Shown piece by piece: positions 17,475 through 26,521 of a DNA stretch of 64,000 nucleotides (the first letter of the stretch is position 1; the number at the start of each line of letters is the position of its first letter). A model generated the notes under the pieces. The model saw nothing but the letters and a program-made list of their open reading frames with translations, made no database searches and was not told the origin of the DNA. Source of the DNA: Agrobacterium tumefaciens (GTDB lineage Bacteria > Pseudomonadota > Alphaproteobacteria > Rhizobiales > Rhizobiaceae); NCBI RefSeq assembly GCF_005221385.1, contig NZ_CP039903.1:1054001-1118000 (forward strand), given 5' to 3'. The translations under genes and the position numbers were made by a program.

Positions 17475-19991
17475 GTGCCAACTTTTTCCCCAAGTCTCGA
17501 GAAGGCGCTGCACCAGGCACTGACCTTTGCAAATGAGCGTCACCACGAATATGCGACGCTTGAACATCTCCTTCTGGCGCTGATCGACGACGCGGATGCC
17601 GCCGCCGTGATGGGTGCCTGTAATGTCGATCTCGATGCGCTGCGCAAGACCGTCAGTGATTACGTCGACAATGAACTGACGAACCTCGTGACCGGTTACG
17701 ACGAGGATTCCAAACCCACATCCGGCTTCCAGCGGGTCATCCAGCGGGCCGTTATTCATGTACAATCGTCCGGCCGCGAGGAAGTGACCGGCGCCAACGT
17801 GCTCGTGGCCATTTTCGCCGAGCGCGAAAGCCATGCCGCCTATTTCCTGCAGGAGCAGGAAATGACCCGTTACGACGCGGTCAATTATATCTCCCACGGC
17901 ATCGGCAAGCGTCCGGGCACGTCGCAGACGCGTGCGCCGCGCGGGGCTGATGAGCCCGAAAGCGAAAACAAGGCAAGCCGCAGCAATCCCGAGGAAGAAG
18001 GACCGTCCGCCAAAAAGCAGCAGGACGCGCTGAAGGCCTATTGCGTCAACCTCAACGACAAGGCGCGCAACGGCAAGATCGACCCGCTGATCGGCCGCCA
18101 CGAAGAGGTCAACCGCACCATCCAGATCCTCTGCCGCCGTTCCAAGAACAACCCGCTTTATGTGGGGGATCCCGGCGTGGGCAAGACGGCGATCGCCGAA
18201 GGCCTCGCTAAGCGCATCGTCGAAGGCAAGGTGCCGGAAGCTCTGGCCAACGACACGATCTTCTCGCTCGACATGGGCACGCTGCTTGCCGGAACCCGTT
18301 ATCGCGGTGATTTCGAAGAGCGGCTGAAGCAGGTCGTCAAGGAACTCGAAGAGTTTCCGGGCGCGGTGCTGTTCATCGACGAAATCCACACTGTCATCGG
18401 TGCTGGCGCCACGTCCGGCGGCGCGATGGATGCATCGAACCTGTTGAAGCCGGCTCTGTCTTCGGGAGCGATCCGCTGCATCGGTTCGACCACCTACAAG
18501 GAATATCGCCAGTTCTTCGAAAAGGACCGCGCACTGGTGCGTCGTTTCCAGAAGATCGACGTCAACGAGCCGTCGATCGATGACACCATCGCAATCATGA
18601 AGGGCCTGAAGCCCTATTTCGAAGATTATCATCACCTCAGATATTCGAATGAGGCGATCAAGGCTGCCGTTGAATTGTCGGCCCGCTACATTTCCGACCG
18701 CAAGCTGCCGGACAAGGCGATCGATGTGATCGACGAAACCGGTGCCGCGCAGATGCTGCTGCCCGCTTCCAAGCGCCGCAAGCTGATCACCGAAAAGGAG
18801 ATCGAGGCCACCATCGCAACGATGGCCCGCATTCCCCCCAAGACGGTGTCCAAGGACGACGAGATGGTTCTCGCCAATCTCGAAAAGGAACTGCGCTCGG
18901 TCGTTTATGGTCAGGACATCGCCATCGAGGCGCTGGCAACGGCCATCAAGCTGGCCCGCGCCGGCCTGCGCGAACCGAACAAGCCGATCGGTTCCTATGT
19001 CTTCTCCGGCCCGACCGGTGTCGGCAAGACGGAAGTGGCCAAGCAACTCGCTGCCTCGCTCGGTGTCGAGATGCTGCGCTTCGACATGTCGGAATATATG
19101 GAGCGCCATACCGTGTCGCGTCTGCTCGGCGCACCTCCCGGTTATGTCGGCTTCGATCAGGGCGGTCTCCTGACCGATGGCGTCGACCAGCATCCGCATT
19201 CCGTGGTGCTGCTGGACGAAATCGAAAAGGCGCATCCGGATATCTACAACATTCTGTTGCAGGTAATGGACCATGGCTCGCTGACCGACCATAACGGCAA
19301 GAAGATCGACTTCCGCAACGTCATTCTCATCATGACGACCAATGCGGGCGCGTCCGAAATGGCCAAATCGGCCATCGGTTTTGGTTCTTCACGCCGCACC
19401 GGTGAGGATGAAGAGGCGATCAATCGCCTGTTCACGCCGGAATTCCGCAACCGTCTGGATGCGATTATTCCGTTCTCGCCGCTGCCGACCGCCGTTATCC
19501 ACAAGGTCGTGCAGAAGTTCGTCATGCAGCTGGAAACCCAGCTCTCCGAACGTAACGTCACCTTCGATCTGCATGAGGATGCGATCTCCTGGTTGGCGGA
19601 AAAGGGTTACGACGAAAAGATGGGTGCTCGCCCGCTGTCGCGCGTGATCCAGGAACACATCAAGAAGCCGCTTGCCAACGAAATCCTCTTCGGCAAGCTC
19701 AAGAAGGGCGGTGTCGTCAGCGTCACCGTCGGCAAGAAGGACGACGGTTCCGACGGCCTCATGCTTGAGGTTCTGCCGGAAACCGCACCCGTGAAGCCGA
19801 AGCCGGAAGCGGAACTGAAGGCCGCCAAGTCGCCGGGCAAGGCCTCGAAGGCCAAGGCGAAACCCGCTTCGAAGGCGGCAACGGCCAATGAGGAAGCGGA
19901 TGTTCTGGTCGCCGAGGCGGATAAGCCCGACGAGGAGAACAAGCCACGCCGCAAGGCCAATACGGTGCCAAAGGTGCCGAAGAAGAAGTGA
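17475..19991 (+). CDS. clpA: ATP-dependent Clp protease ATP-binding subunit ClpA
   Basis: The 838-aa AAA+ unfoldase feeds ClpP. It has an N-terminal double Clp-N domain (about 1-145), AAA-1 with Walker [14 protein letters not shown] near residue 232 and Walker [10 protein letters not shown], and AAA-2 with [12 protein letters not shown] near 513 and [17 protein letters not shown] ClpP-docking loop and D2-small domain follow. The last 70 or so residues are a Lys/Ala/Glu-rich low-complexity tail that makes it longer than E. coli ClpA (about 758 aa). It starts with GTG at 17475, ten bases after clpS. A perfect hairpin terminator follows. Confidence 0.96.
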   Translation: MPTFSPSLEKALHQALTFANERHHEYATLEHLLLALIDDADAAAVMGACNVDLDALRKTVSDYVDNELTNLVTGYDEDSKPTSGFQRVIQRAVIHVQSSGREEVTGANVLVAIFAERESHAAYFLQEQEMTRYDAVNYISHGIGKRPGTSQTRAPRGADEPESENKASRSNPEEEGPSAKKQQDALKAYCVNLNDKARNGKIDPLIGRHEEVNRTIQILCRRSKNNPLYVGDPGVGKTAIAEGLAKRIVEGKVPEALANDTIFSLDMGTLLAGTRYRGDFEERLKQVVKELEEFPGAVLFIDEIHTVIGAGATSGGAMDASNLLKPALSSGAIRCIGSTTYKEYRQFFEKDRALVRRFQKIDVNEPSIDDTIAIMKGLKPYFEDYHHLRYSNEAIKAAVELSARYISDRKLPDKAIDVIDETGAAQMLLPASKRRKLITEKEIEATIATMARIPPKTVSKDDEMVLANLEKELRSVVYGQDIAIEALATAIKLARAGLREPNKPIGSYVFSGPTGVGKTEVAKQLAASLGVEMLRFDMSEYMERHTVSRLLGAPPGYVGFDQGGLLTDGVDQHPHSVVLLDEIEKAHPDIYNILLQVMDHGSLTDHNGKKIDFRNVILIMTTNAGASEMAKSAIGFGSSRRTGEDEEAINRLFTPEFRNRLDAIIPFSPLPTAVIHKVVQKFVMQLETQLSERNVTFDLHEDAISWLAEKGYDEKMGARPLSRVIQEHIKKPLANEILFGKLKKGGVVSVTVGKKDDGSDGLMLEVLPETAPVKPKPEAELKAAKSPGKASKAKAKPASKAATANEEADVLVAEADKPDEENKPRRKANTVPKVPKKK

Positions 19992-20015
19992 TGCGGTTAA
20001 GCGACCGATAAATCG

Positions 20016-20040
20016 ATGCCGGGCGAAAGCCCGGCATTTT
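20016..20040 (+). terminator. Intrinsic terminator after clpA
   Basis: ATGCCGGGC (20016-20024), GAAA tetraloop, GCCCGGCAT (20029-20037), then TTTT. A textbook rho-independent terminator. Confidence 0.85.
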
Positions 20041-20059
20041 CATGTGTAGTGGATCTTGA

Positions 20060-20818
20060 ATGCAAACTGCCGATAGCGATGCCATCCCCCTCAGTGGCTG
20101 GTTCTTCAGGGGAATGCGGGGCATTTTCTCGCTGCCCTCGCTCATTCTCATGACATCCTTTGTCGGTTTCAGCGCCTTTGCGCTGGAATCCGGGGTGCCG
20201 CGCGGCGAAGCGGTGTTCATGACGCTGATGATCTGGGCTCTGCCTGCCAAGATGATCCTGATCGGCTCCATGGTTGGCGGCGCCAATCTTGCCGCCTGTT
20301 TTCTGGCGGTCACGCTGTCGTCGGTCCGGATGATGCCCATGGTCGCCTCCATAGTTCCGGAGATGCGCGGTGCGAAGACGCCGACATGGATATTGCTGTT
20401 TCTCTCGCATTTCGTCGCGATTACGGCCTGGGTCTTCGCCACGCAGAACCTGTCGAAAGTACCGCGCGAGGCGCGTGCCGCCTGGTTCGCCGGTTTCGGC
20501 ATCACGCTTACCGTCATCAACGCCATCATCGTCGGCCTATGTTATGGCGTCGTCGCCGCCTTTCCGCCGCTCGTTGCCGGTGTGCTGTTTTTCCTCACAC
20601 CCGTCTATTTCGTGGCGTCGATATGGGCGTCGGCCCGCCACTCCGTCGTCAAGGTCGCTTTTGTCATCGGCGTGATCGCCGGGCCGGCCTTTGCGGTTAT
20701 CGCTCCCGAATTCGATATTCTCTATGCCGGCATCGGTGGCGGAACGCTTGCCTATGTGATTGACCGCTTCGTTTTCCGCTGCAAGATCAAACCCGTGTCG
20801 CCGGAGAGTGAGCCATGA
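20060..20818 (+). CDS. azlC: AzlC family branched-chain amino acid exporter, large subunit
   Basis: The 252-aa polytopic membrane protein has about 7-8 hydrophobic segments. It shows the AzlC signatures LPSLILMTSFVGFSAFA, WALPAKMILIGSM and SVRMMPM. With AzlD it forms a two-component exporter (AzlCD/BrnFE type) for branched-chain amino acids or analogues. azlD overlaps its stop by 4 nt (ATGA). The substrate is inferred from the family only. Confidence 0.88.
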   Translation: MQTADSDAIPLSGWFFRGMRGIFSLPSLILMTSFVGFSAFALESGVPRGEAVFMTLMIWALPAKMILIGSMVGGANLAACFLAVTLSSVRMMPMVASIVPEMRGAKTPTWILLFLSHFVAITAWVFATQNLSKVPREARAAWFAGFGITLTVINAIIVGLCYGVVAAFPPLVAGVLFFLTPVYFVASIWASARHSVVKVAFVIGVIAGPAFAVIAPEFDILYAGIGGGTLAYVIDRFVFRCKIKPVSPESEP

Positions 20819-21159
20819 TGACCGAAAACTGGTGGGCGCCCTATCTGTTCATCGCCATCGCCGGCTGGCTGGCGACAGATCTCTGGCGTTGGCTCGGCGT
20901 CCTCGCCGGCAACCGCCTGAAAGAAGATTCCGAGGCGCTTTATTGGGTGAGAGCGGTCGCCACCTCACTGGTCATGGCCGTTACCGCCAAGCTGATCGTC
21001 TTTCCAACCGGAACGCTGGAAGCCACACCCCTTTGGCTGCGCATCGGCGCGGCGGCCCTCGGTTTCATCGCATTTCTGCTGGCCGGCCAGCGTGTCATCG
21101 TCGGCGTGGCGGTTCCGATCGTGCTTCTGGCCGGCGGGTTGTTTGTGCTCGGTTTTTAA
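20815..21159 (+). CDS. azlD: AzlD family small exporter subunit
   Basis: The 114-aa protein has four predicted TM helices and the typical AzlD pattern (WWAPYLFIAIAGWLATDLWR, WVRAVATSLVMAVTAKL). It is the small partner of AzlC, and the 4-nt start/stop overlap indicates translational coupling. No local regulator is adjacent. Confidence 0.88.
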   Translation: MMTENWWAPYLFIAIAGWLATDLWRWLGVLAGNRLKEDSEALYWVRAVATSLVMAVTAKLIVFPTGTLEATPLWLRIGAAALGFIAFLLAGQRVIVGVAVPIVLLAGGLFVLGF

Positions 21160-21227
21160 TACTCTCCTTATCCGAATATTAAGTGCGATGCCCTAGTTTG
21201 CCACTGACTAGACAGGGGCTTTTTTCC

Positions 21228-22178
21228 ATGCGGCTATTTGCGGCAGAACGCTTTGTACTTGGCTTTATCGCCATATTATTCATCATCGATGCGGCATTGA
21301 TCGCTATCAAAGGCATCGGTGTCGATTACGTCGGATATTTCCTATGCGCGCTGGCGGGTGCGGGCGTTTTCGTCCTCGGTCAGTTCTATCGCAAAAGCGG
21401 ACGTGATCTTCGCATCGCCACCGCTCTGATTTCGAGCGGGTTGTTCATCCTTTTCACGCTCGTCGCCTCTGTTTTCAACTACATGTTCCTGCCCGTCGCT
21501 TTCCCGACGATCGATCACGTGCTTTTCCGTGTCGATGCGGTTTTCGGTTATAGCTGGACGGGCATCGTCCTGTGGGCGGCGGCACACCCCTGGATCGGAA
21601 CGATCCTGTTCTTCGTTTATGCGACGTCGCTGCCGCAGCTTCTGGTGATCGTGATCGCGCTCGGCTTTACGGGCAAGGAGCGGAGATTGCACCACTTCCT
21701 GGTGACCGGAGTGCTTGGCGCCTTTGCGAGCATCGCCTTCTGGATATTCTTCCCCACATTCGGACCTTCGGCCTATGTGCAACTGCCGCAATGGATTTCT
21801 CAGGTCATTCCGATGGCTGTCGATAATACCTATGGGCAGGAGTTGAGCCGTCTTACAACGCAGGGCGTTGTCTATCTTTCGCCCAAAAACGCTTTGGGGC
21901 TGATCGGCTTTCCGTCGTTTCACATCGTCATGGCGGCAATGTCCGTCTGGTTTGTGCCGCGTCACTGGGCGGTGATGGCGGTTATCCTGCCGGTGAACCT
22001 CCTGATGCCGCTGGCCGTTCTCGTGCAGGGCGGACACCATCTTTCCGATGTCTTCGGCGGCCTCGTCGCTTTTGTCATCGTCTGCGCCGCTTCGGCCCGA
22101 CTGCTCAACTGGCTTTCGGCAAGGGAACGGGCCGGGGAGGCGACAACCTCTCCTGCTCAGATCGTCGCGGCGGAATAG
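21228..22178 (+). CDS. PAP2-superfamily membrane phosphatase
   Basis: This protein of about 316 aa has six or more TM helices. It carries the PAP2 phosphatase motifs in an inositol-phosphotransferase-like (PAP2_3) form: KNALGLIGFPSFHIVMA and QGGHHLSDVFGG, with the catalytic histidines in PSFH and GHHLSD. It may dephosphorylate lipid phosphates or transfer head groups at the periplasmic face. The ATG at 21228 is preferred over an upstream in-frame codon at 21183, as it puts the first TM helix near the N-terminus. The 3' end overlaps the convergent lysR gene by 22 bp. Confidence 0.8.
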   Translation: MRLFAAERFVLGFIAILFIIDAALIAIKGIGVDYVGYFLCALAGAGVFVLGQFYRKSGRDLRIATALISSGLFILFTLVASVFNYMFLPVAFPTIDHVLFRVDAVFGYSWTGIVLWAAAHPWIGTILFFVYATSLPQLLVIVIALGFTGKERRLHHFLVTGVLGAFASIAFWIFFPTFGPSAYVQLPQWISQVIPMAVDNTYGQELSRLTTQGVVYLSPKNALGLIGFPSFHIVMAAMSVWFVPRHWAVMAVILPVNLLMPLAVLVQGGHHLSDVFGGLVAFVIVCAASARLLNWLSARERAGEATTSPAQIVAAE

Positions 22179-23050
22179 TCGCCAAGAGTTTTGCGCCCGC
22201 GGGCTTCCGCAACCAGCCAGTCCGACAGGATGCGGGCCGGTCCGGTCATCTCCCCCGATTCGATCAGCCAGTAATATTTGTCCCTATCGGCCGCCCGATT
22301 GGAAAGTACGGTCAATTGACCCTCGGCGATCTCATCGCCAAGAAGTGCTGTCGGGCAAAGGCCGATGCCTTGCCCGGCCTTGAGGGCGGTTACGAGCAGA
22401 TTGAAATCCGCAAAGATCGGGCCGGCGGTTTTTGGCAGGGAGAGGCCAGCCGTCGCGAGCCAGCCCCGCCATGCGATCTCGCTGTCGTCATGCAGCAATT
22501 CCGCCTGTAGCAGGCTCGATACCTCATCGAAGGGACCGTATTTCGCGACATAGGCCGGTGCGCATGTCGGTCGCGTCTCGGCGCTGAAAAGCGCCATGGC
22601 GCTCTGCGCAGGTGTCGGGCCGTGGATGATGCTGAGATCGGGTAGCGTGGCATCATCTCGCCCGGAATAGCTGATCGATACCTGGATGTCGGGATGGAGC
22701 GCCCGGAAGCGGGGAAGTCGGGGCGTCAGAAAATGCGCCACCACCGAAGGCAGGCTGGCAAGGCGGACAGTCATGCGGTCGCCGCTGCCTCGCCTGATCC
22801 GTTCCGCGCCGGAAGCGATCTGCCGCAAGCTGGCCGAAACCGTAATGCCGAATTCCTTTCCCGCCGGGCTCAGCCTCACGCCTCTCGCATGCCGATCGAA
22901 CAGAGGCACACCGAGCCAAGCCTCCAGATTGCGCACATGCTGGCTAACGGCAGTCGCCGTCATGCCGAGTTCCTGTGCGGCGAGAGAAAAGCTCTGTTTT
23001 CTGGCGGCGGCTTCAAAAGCGCGGAGTGTGGCGAGTGGCGGCAGTTTCAT
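22157..23050 (-). CDS. LysR family transcriptional regulator, GcvA-like
   Basis: The 297-aa protein has a winged-helix domain (about 5-64, with LRAFEAAARKQSFSLAAQEL and TATAVSQHVRNLEAWLG) and a LysR substrate-binding domain (about 90-290). The ATG at 23050 gives the normal MKLPPLATLRAFEAA start of the GcvA-like subgroup. It is divergent from the DUF1989 gene across 109 bp, the standard layout for a LysR target. Confidence 0.9.
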   Translation of the reverse strand: MKLPPLATLRAFEAAARKQSFSLAAQELGMTATAVSQHVRNLEAWLGVPLFDRHARGVRLSPAGKEFGITVSASLRQIASGAERIRRGSGDRMTVRLASLPSVVAHFLTPRLPRFRALHPDIQVSISYSGRDDATLPDLSIIHGPTPAQSAMALFSAETRPTCAPAYVAKYGPFDEVSSLLQAELLHDDSEIAWRGWLATAGLSLPKTAGPIFADFNLLVTALKAGQGIGLCPTALLGDEIAEGQLTVLSNRAADRDKYYWLIESGEMTGPARILSDWLVAEARGRKTLGDYSAATI

Positions 23051-23159
23051 GGTCCGCAAGGGTAAGTAAGACTTGCCCTGAGCGCAAGAAAAACCCGTCT
23101 TGTCAGCCGGTCGTCCATGCCGCAATTTCACATCGACATTTCATCGCTTCGAGGATTTC

Positions 23160-24011
23160 ATGACCCCTGTGCCTGCTGCCGAACCCGTTGATGCCGCCAT
23201 GCGCCGCGCTATCCGCCCTGTCGTCGTTTATCCGAACGGTACTCTTGAGACACCGGACCTCGCGCGTCTGGAAAGGGCAAGGGAGAGCATGGAGAAGATC
23301 GACGAGGTCATCGTGCCGCCGCGTGATGGTCGGACTTTCAATGTGCCGAAGGGGCATTTTTTCCGCATCGTCAGCATCGAAGGTCCGCAAGTAGGGGATT
23401 TGAACCTCTGGAACGCCCATGATCTGACCGAGCGTTTTTTCAGCGGCAAGACCCGTGCTTTGCATGCCACCCATGTTTCCGTCGGCAACCGGATGTGGAG
23501 CAACCTGCCGTCCCTGCGGCCGATGGCGACCATCACCCATGATACGCTTTCATGGTATGGCTTTGACGAGGATGGCGGCGGCGTGCATGACGTGATCGGC
23601 ACTCGCTGCGATCCCTATACCAACAAGCTGCTCAGCGGCGGCGATTACCACCATTGCTGCCATTCGAACCTGACCAATGCGCTTGCCTCGGCCAAAAACC
23701 TGTCATTCGGCGAGGCGGAACCGCATGTGCACGATGTGCTGAATGTCTTCATGTGTACGGGTTTTACCCGCGACACGCATCAATATTTCATGAAGGCGAG
23801 CCCGGTGCGGCCGGGTGATTATCTGGAACTCTTCGCGGAGATCGACCTCATCGGCGGGCTTTCCGCCTGCCCGGGCGGCGATTGCAGCGCCACCCATTCG
23901 AGCGATACGGCAGCCTGTTATCCGCTGAAAGTGGAGATTTTCCGGCCGGATACGGCGGTGCTTGAAGGCTGGCCATGGCCGGAACGGAATGCTTACCGTT
24001 CTCCGGAATGA
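23160..24011 (+). CDS. DUF1989 / urea carboxylase-associated family protein
   Basis: The 283-aa soluble protein of the DUF1989 family occurs with urea amidolyase and guanidine or amine catabolism genes. Conserved features include GHFFRIVSIEGPQVGDLN, a cysteine/histidine cluster (GGDYHHCCHSNLTNAL) and the late CPGGDCS motif, suggesting a metal or thiol site. The start at 23160 is chosen because an upstream in-frame codon at 23100 lies outside family homology. No urea carboxylase gene is nearby. Control by the divergent LysR gene is inferred. Confidence 0.8.
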   Translation: MTPVPAAEPVDAAMRRAIRPVVVYPNGTLETPDLARLERARESMEKIDEVIVPPRDGRTFNVPKGHFFRIVSIEGPQVGDLNLWNAHDLTERFFSGKTRALHATHVSVGNRMWSNLPSLRPMATITHDTLSWYGFDEDGGGVHDVIGTRCDPYTNKLLSGGDYHHCCHSNLTNALASAKNLSFGEAEPHVHDVLNVFMCTGFTRDTHQYFMKASPVRPGDYLELFAEIDLIGGLSACPGGDCSATHSSDTAACYPLKVEIFRPDTAVLEGWPWPERNAYRSPE

Positions 24012-24031
24012 TCAGTCCGAAAACCTCTCCT

Positions 24032-24120
24032 CCGTCATGCTCGGGCCTGTCCCGAGCATCTGCAACCGATTGATTTCAGATACGTGGTTGGATCCTCGGC
24101 ACAAGGCCGAGGATGACGTC
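24032..24120. repeat. Palindromic intergenic repeat, copy 1
   Basis: The left part is the inverted repeat GCTCGGGCCTGTCCCGAGC, the right part is ATCCTCGGCACAAGGCCGAGGAT, each bounded by GTCAT/ATGAC. The same 89-bp bipartite unit recurs at 59312-59400. It resembles the REP/RIME-like palindromes common in Rhizobiales intergenic DNA. It lies between convergent genes. Confidence 0.75.
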
Positions 24121-24136
24121 ACATGCTAGGCAGCTA

Positions 24137-24568
24137 TCACGAAGCAAGCGCCGCCTTTATCTTCTCTGCATGCGCCTTCAGCACTTCGCCATCGGCCATT
24201 ACGCCGGAATGCGGCTTCAGCGGCTCGCCTTCCTTGCGTGGAATGACGTGGAAATGCAGGTGGAACACGGTCTGGCCAGCCGCCGGTTCGTTGAACTGGG
24301 CGATGAACACGCCATCCGCATCGAAGGCCTCCTTGGCAGCCACGGCGAGTTTCTGCACCACGGGGATGGTTTTTGCCAGCACTTCCGGGTCGGCATCGAG
24401 CAGATTGCGGGAACCGGTCTTGGGAACGACCAGCAGATGGCCGGGGGCCTGCGGCATCACATCCATGAAAGCAAGCGTATGCTCGTCTTCGTAAAGCTTG
24501 TGGCTTGGAATTTCGCCACGCAGGATTTTTGCGAAGATATTGTTGTCGTCATAGGCGCTGGCCGTCAT
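24137..24568 (-). CDS. HIT family nucleotide-binding hydrolase
   Basis: The 143-aa Hint-type protein has the histidine triad HLHFHVIP (H103, H105, H107, with H105 the expected nucleophile) and the N-terminal IFAKILRGEIPSHKLYED signature. HIT/HinT proteins hydrolyse AMP-N or AMP-O phosphoramidates, and the physiological substrate is rarely known. It is the last gene of the minus-strand operon ridA - gdpd - GNAT - hit (22 bp after the GNAT gene). Confidence 0.92.
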   Translation of the reverse strand: MTASAYDDNNIFAKILRGEIPSHKLYEDEHTLAFMDVMPQAPGHLLVVPKTGSRNLLDADPEVLAKTIPVVQKLAVAAKEAFDADGVFIAQFNEPAAGQTVFHLHFHVIPRKEGEPLKPHSGVMADGEVLKAHAEKIKAALAS

Positions 24569-24590
24569 CGTGATCTCTCCTCATGGCGGA

Positions 24591-25784
24591 CTAAACGTCC
24601 GGTTCCTGTCTCTCGCCCTTGCGGAAGGGCGTGTGTTCATCAAGATAATCGCCGATATGCTCGACTTCCTCGCGCTCGCGCTGAAGATAATCGGCAATGG
24701 CGCGGCGCAGGCCCGGATGGACGATGAAATGCGCCGAATGGGTGGTGACCGGCACGTAACCACGCGCCAACTTGTGCTCGCCCTGGGCACCGGCTTCCAC
24801 TCGTTTTAATCCCTTAGCCAGCGCGAAATCGATTGCCTGATGGTAACAGACCTCGAAATGCAGAAAGGGATGGTCCTCGATGCAGCCCCAATGACGGCCA
24901 TAAAGTGCATCCGAACCGATGAAATTGATCGCACCAGCAATGTAACGCCCATCGCGTTTCGCCATCACCAGCAATACGTCATCGGCCATGCGTTCGCCGA
25001 TCAGCGAATAAAACTCCCGCGTCAGATAGGGCCGGCCCCACTTGCGGCCACCGGTATCCATATAGAAGGCGAAGAACTGATCCCAGATATCCTCAGTCAG
25101 ATCGCTTCCGGTAAGCCAGTCGATCTCGATGCCGTTTTCCAGCGCTGCGCGGCGCTCCTTTTTCAGCCCTTTGCGCTTGCGCGAAGAAAGGGCGTCGAGA
25201 AAATCATCGTGATCGCGGTAACCGTCATTGAGGAAGTGGAATTGCTGGTCGGTCCTGTGCAGGAAATCGCGCGGCAGAAGTGCGGCAAGATCGTCCTCGG
25301 GCAGAAAAGTGACATGTGCGGAAGAAACGCCGATCTTTTCCGTCACTTGGGCGAGGCCGGAGGCAAGGAGCGGCTTGAAGCGCGTTTCGTCCACCGTTTC
25401 GGAAGTGAGCAGCCTCGGCCCTGTCGCCGGAGTGAAGGGAACCGAACATTGCAGTTTTGGATAATAATGACCGCCGGCCCGCTCGAAAGCATCCGCCCAG
25501 CCATGGTCGAACACATATTCGCCCTTGCTGTGGTTCTTCAGATAGGCCGGTATTGCCCCGACCAGATCACCGGACGAGTTTTCGAGTAGCAGATGATTTC
25601 CAAGCCAGCCGGTCTTGGCTGTCGCCGATCCGGAATTTTCCATCGATGATAGAAAAGCATGGGAAATAAAAGGATTGTACGGTTTTCCTAATGTATTGCG
25701 CGATGTTCCGGAAAGCTGTTTCCAGCTTTCCGGGTCAATATCCCCGAGGGATTGCGCAACGCGAATGGAATAATCTTCTGTCAT
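24591..25784 (-). CDS. GNAT-like acyltransferase, DUF482 / peptidogalycan-biosynthesis family
   Basis: The 397-aa soluble protein is of the DUF482 family, a double-GNAT (FemABX-like) fold. Recognisable segments are NPFISHAFLSSMENSGS near the N-terminus and GRYIAGAINFIGSDALYGR and HWGCIEDHPFLHFEVCYHQA in the second GNAT half. It probably transfers an acyl or aminoacyl group, with unknown substrate. Its start overlaps the stop of the upstream GDPD gene by 4 nt. Confidence 0.82.
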   Translation of the reverse strand: MTEDYSIRVAQSLGDIDPESWKQLSGTSRNTLGKPYNPFISHAFLSSMENSGSATAKTGWLGNHLLLENSSGDLVGAIPAYLKNHSKGEYVFDHGWADAFERAGGHYYPKLQCSVPFTPATGPRLLTSETVDETRFKPLLASGLAQVTEKIGVSSAHVTFLPEDDLAALLPRDFLHRTDQQFHFLNDGYRDHDDFLDALSSRKRKGLKKERRAALENGIEIDWLTGSDLTEDIWDQFFAFYMDTGGRKWGRPYLTREFYSLIGERMADDVLLVMAKRDGRYIAGAINFIGSDALYGRHWGCIEDHPFLHFEVCYHQAIDFALAKGLKRVEAGAQGEHKLARGYVPVTTHSAHFIVHPGLRRAIADYLQREREEVEHIGDYLDEHTPFRKGERQEPDV

Positions 25785-26521
25785 GCCGTGGCGGATGGGT
25801 TCTCTCTCGGGTCGAAACCCTCGAATGTCATCTGGTCCGCATATTTATAGGTAGTCTCGCGCGCATTTTCATCCCTGACCGTCCATGTAATCACCGGAAG
25901 GCCAAGTTTTCTTTGCGCTTCGATAAAGCTGTTGGGCAGATGCCCCCAATGATAGGAGATGAAATCAAGACCCAACTGCATCGCTTCGTCGTGTTTGAAG
26001 AAGTCTTCCGGCTTGTCGCCTTCGGCGGTGAGACCCAGTGGCCAGGGCGAGCCCGCAGCCTTCAGGTCCTTCAGCAGGTGGTGGTCGAAGCTCATCAGCG
26101 CCACATGGCCCTTGTAGCCCTCCAGGTCTTCCAGAACCGCCTCGGCGAAACCGTCATCGACACCTTCACCCTCACGGCCCTTCAGCTCGATCACCAGCGG
26201 CACTTTGCCGGCAGTAAGCGCCAGAAGCTGCCTGAGGGTAGGGACGCGGTCCTTGGTTTGGCCAACGGCAAGCATGGCCAGTTCACCTGACGTGCGCTCG
26301 CGCACGTCGCCATTGATGCCTGTCAGCCGGGCCATGTCATGGTCGTGGAAAACCACCGGCACGCTGTCGGCCGCCAGCTGCACGTCGCATTCGATGGCGA
26401 ACCCGGCCTCGATGGCGCGGGAAAAAGCGGAAAGCGTGTTCTCCCAAACCGCCTTGTTGAGATCATGATAACCGCGATGGGAGACGGGCTGCGCCGTCAG
26501 CCAGGAAAGTTTCAGTGTCAT
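25781..26521 (-). CDS. Glycerophosphodiester phosphodiesterase
   Basis: The 246-aa TIM-barrel GDPD has the catalytic/metal-binding start SHRGYHDLNKAVWENT, the ECDVQLAADSVPVVFHDHD segment and VIELKGREG. It hydrolyses glycerophosphodiesters to glycerol-3-phosphate and an alcohol, a role in phospholipid turnover. No signal peptide is seen, so it is likely cytoplasmic. It overlaps the genes on both sides by 4 nt (ATGA), so the operon is translationally coupled. Confidence 0.9.
   Translation of the reverse strand: MTLKLSWLTAQPVSHRGYHDLNKAVWENTLSAFSRAIEAGFAIECDVQLAADSVPVVFHDHDMARLTGINGDVRERTSGELAMLAVGQTKDRVPTLRQLLALTAGKVPLVIELKGREGEGVDDGFAEAVLEDLEGYKGHVALMSFDHHLLKDLKAAGSPWPLGLTAEGDKPEDFFKHDEAMQLGLDFISYHWGHLPNSFIEAQRKLGLPVITWTVRDENARETTYKYADQMTFEGFDPRENPSATA

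Noticed and set aside
17448..19292. 614-codon minus-strand frame opposite clpA
   Set aside because: ClpA in the plus frame is certain and the reverse frame shows no start signal or domain.
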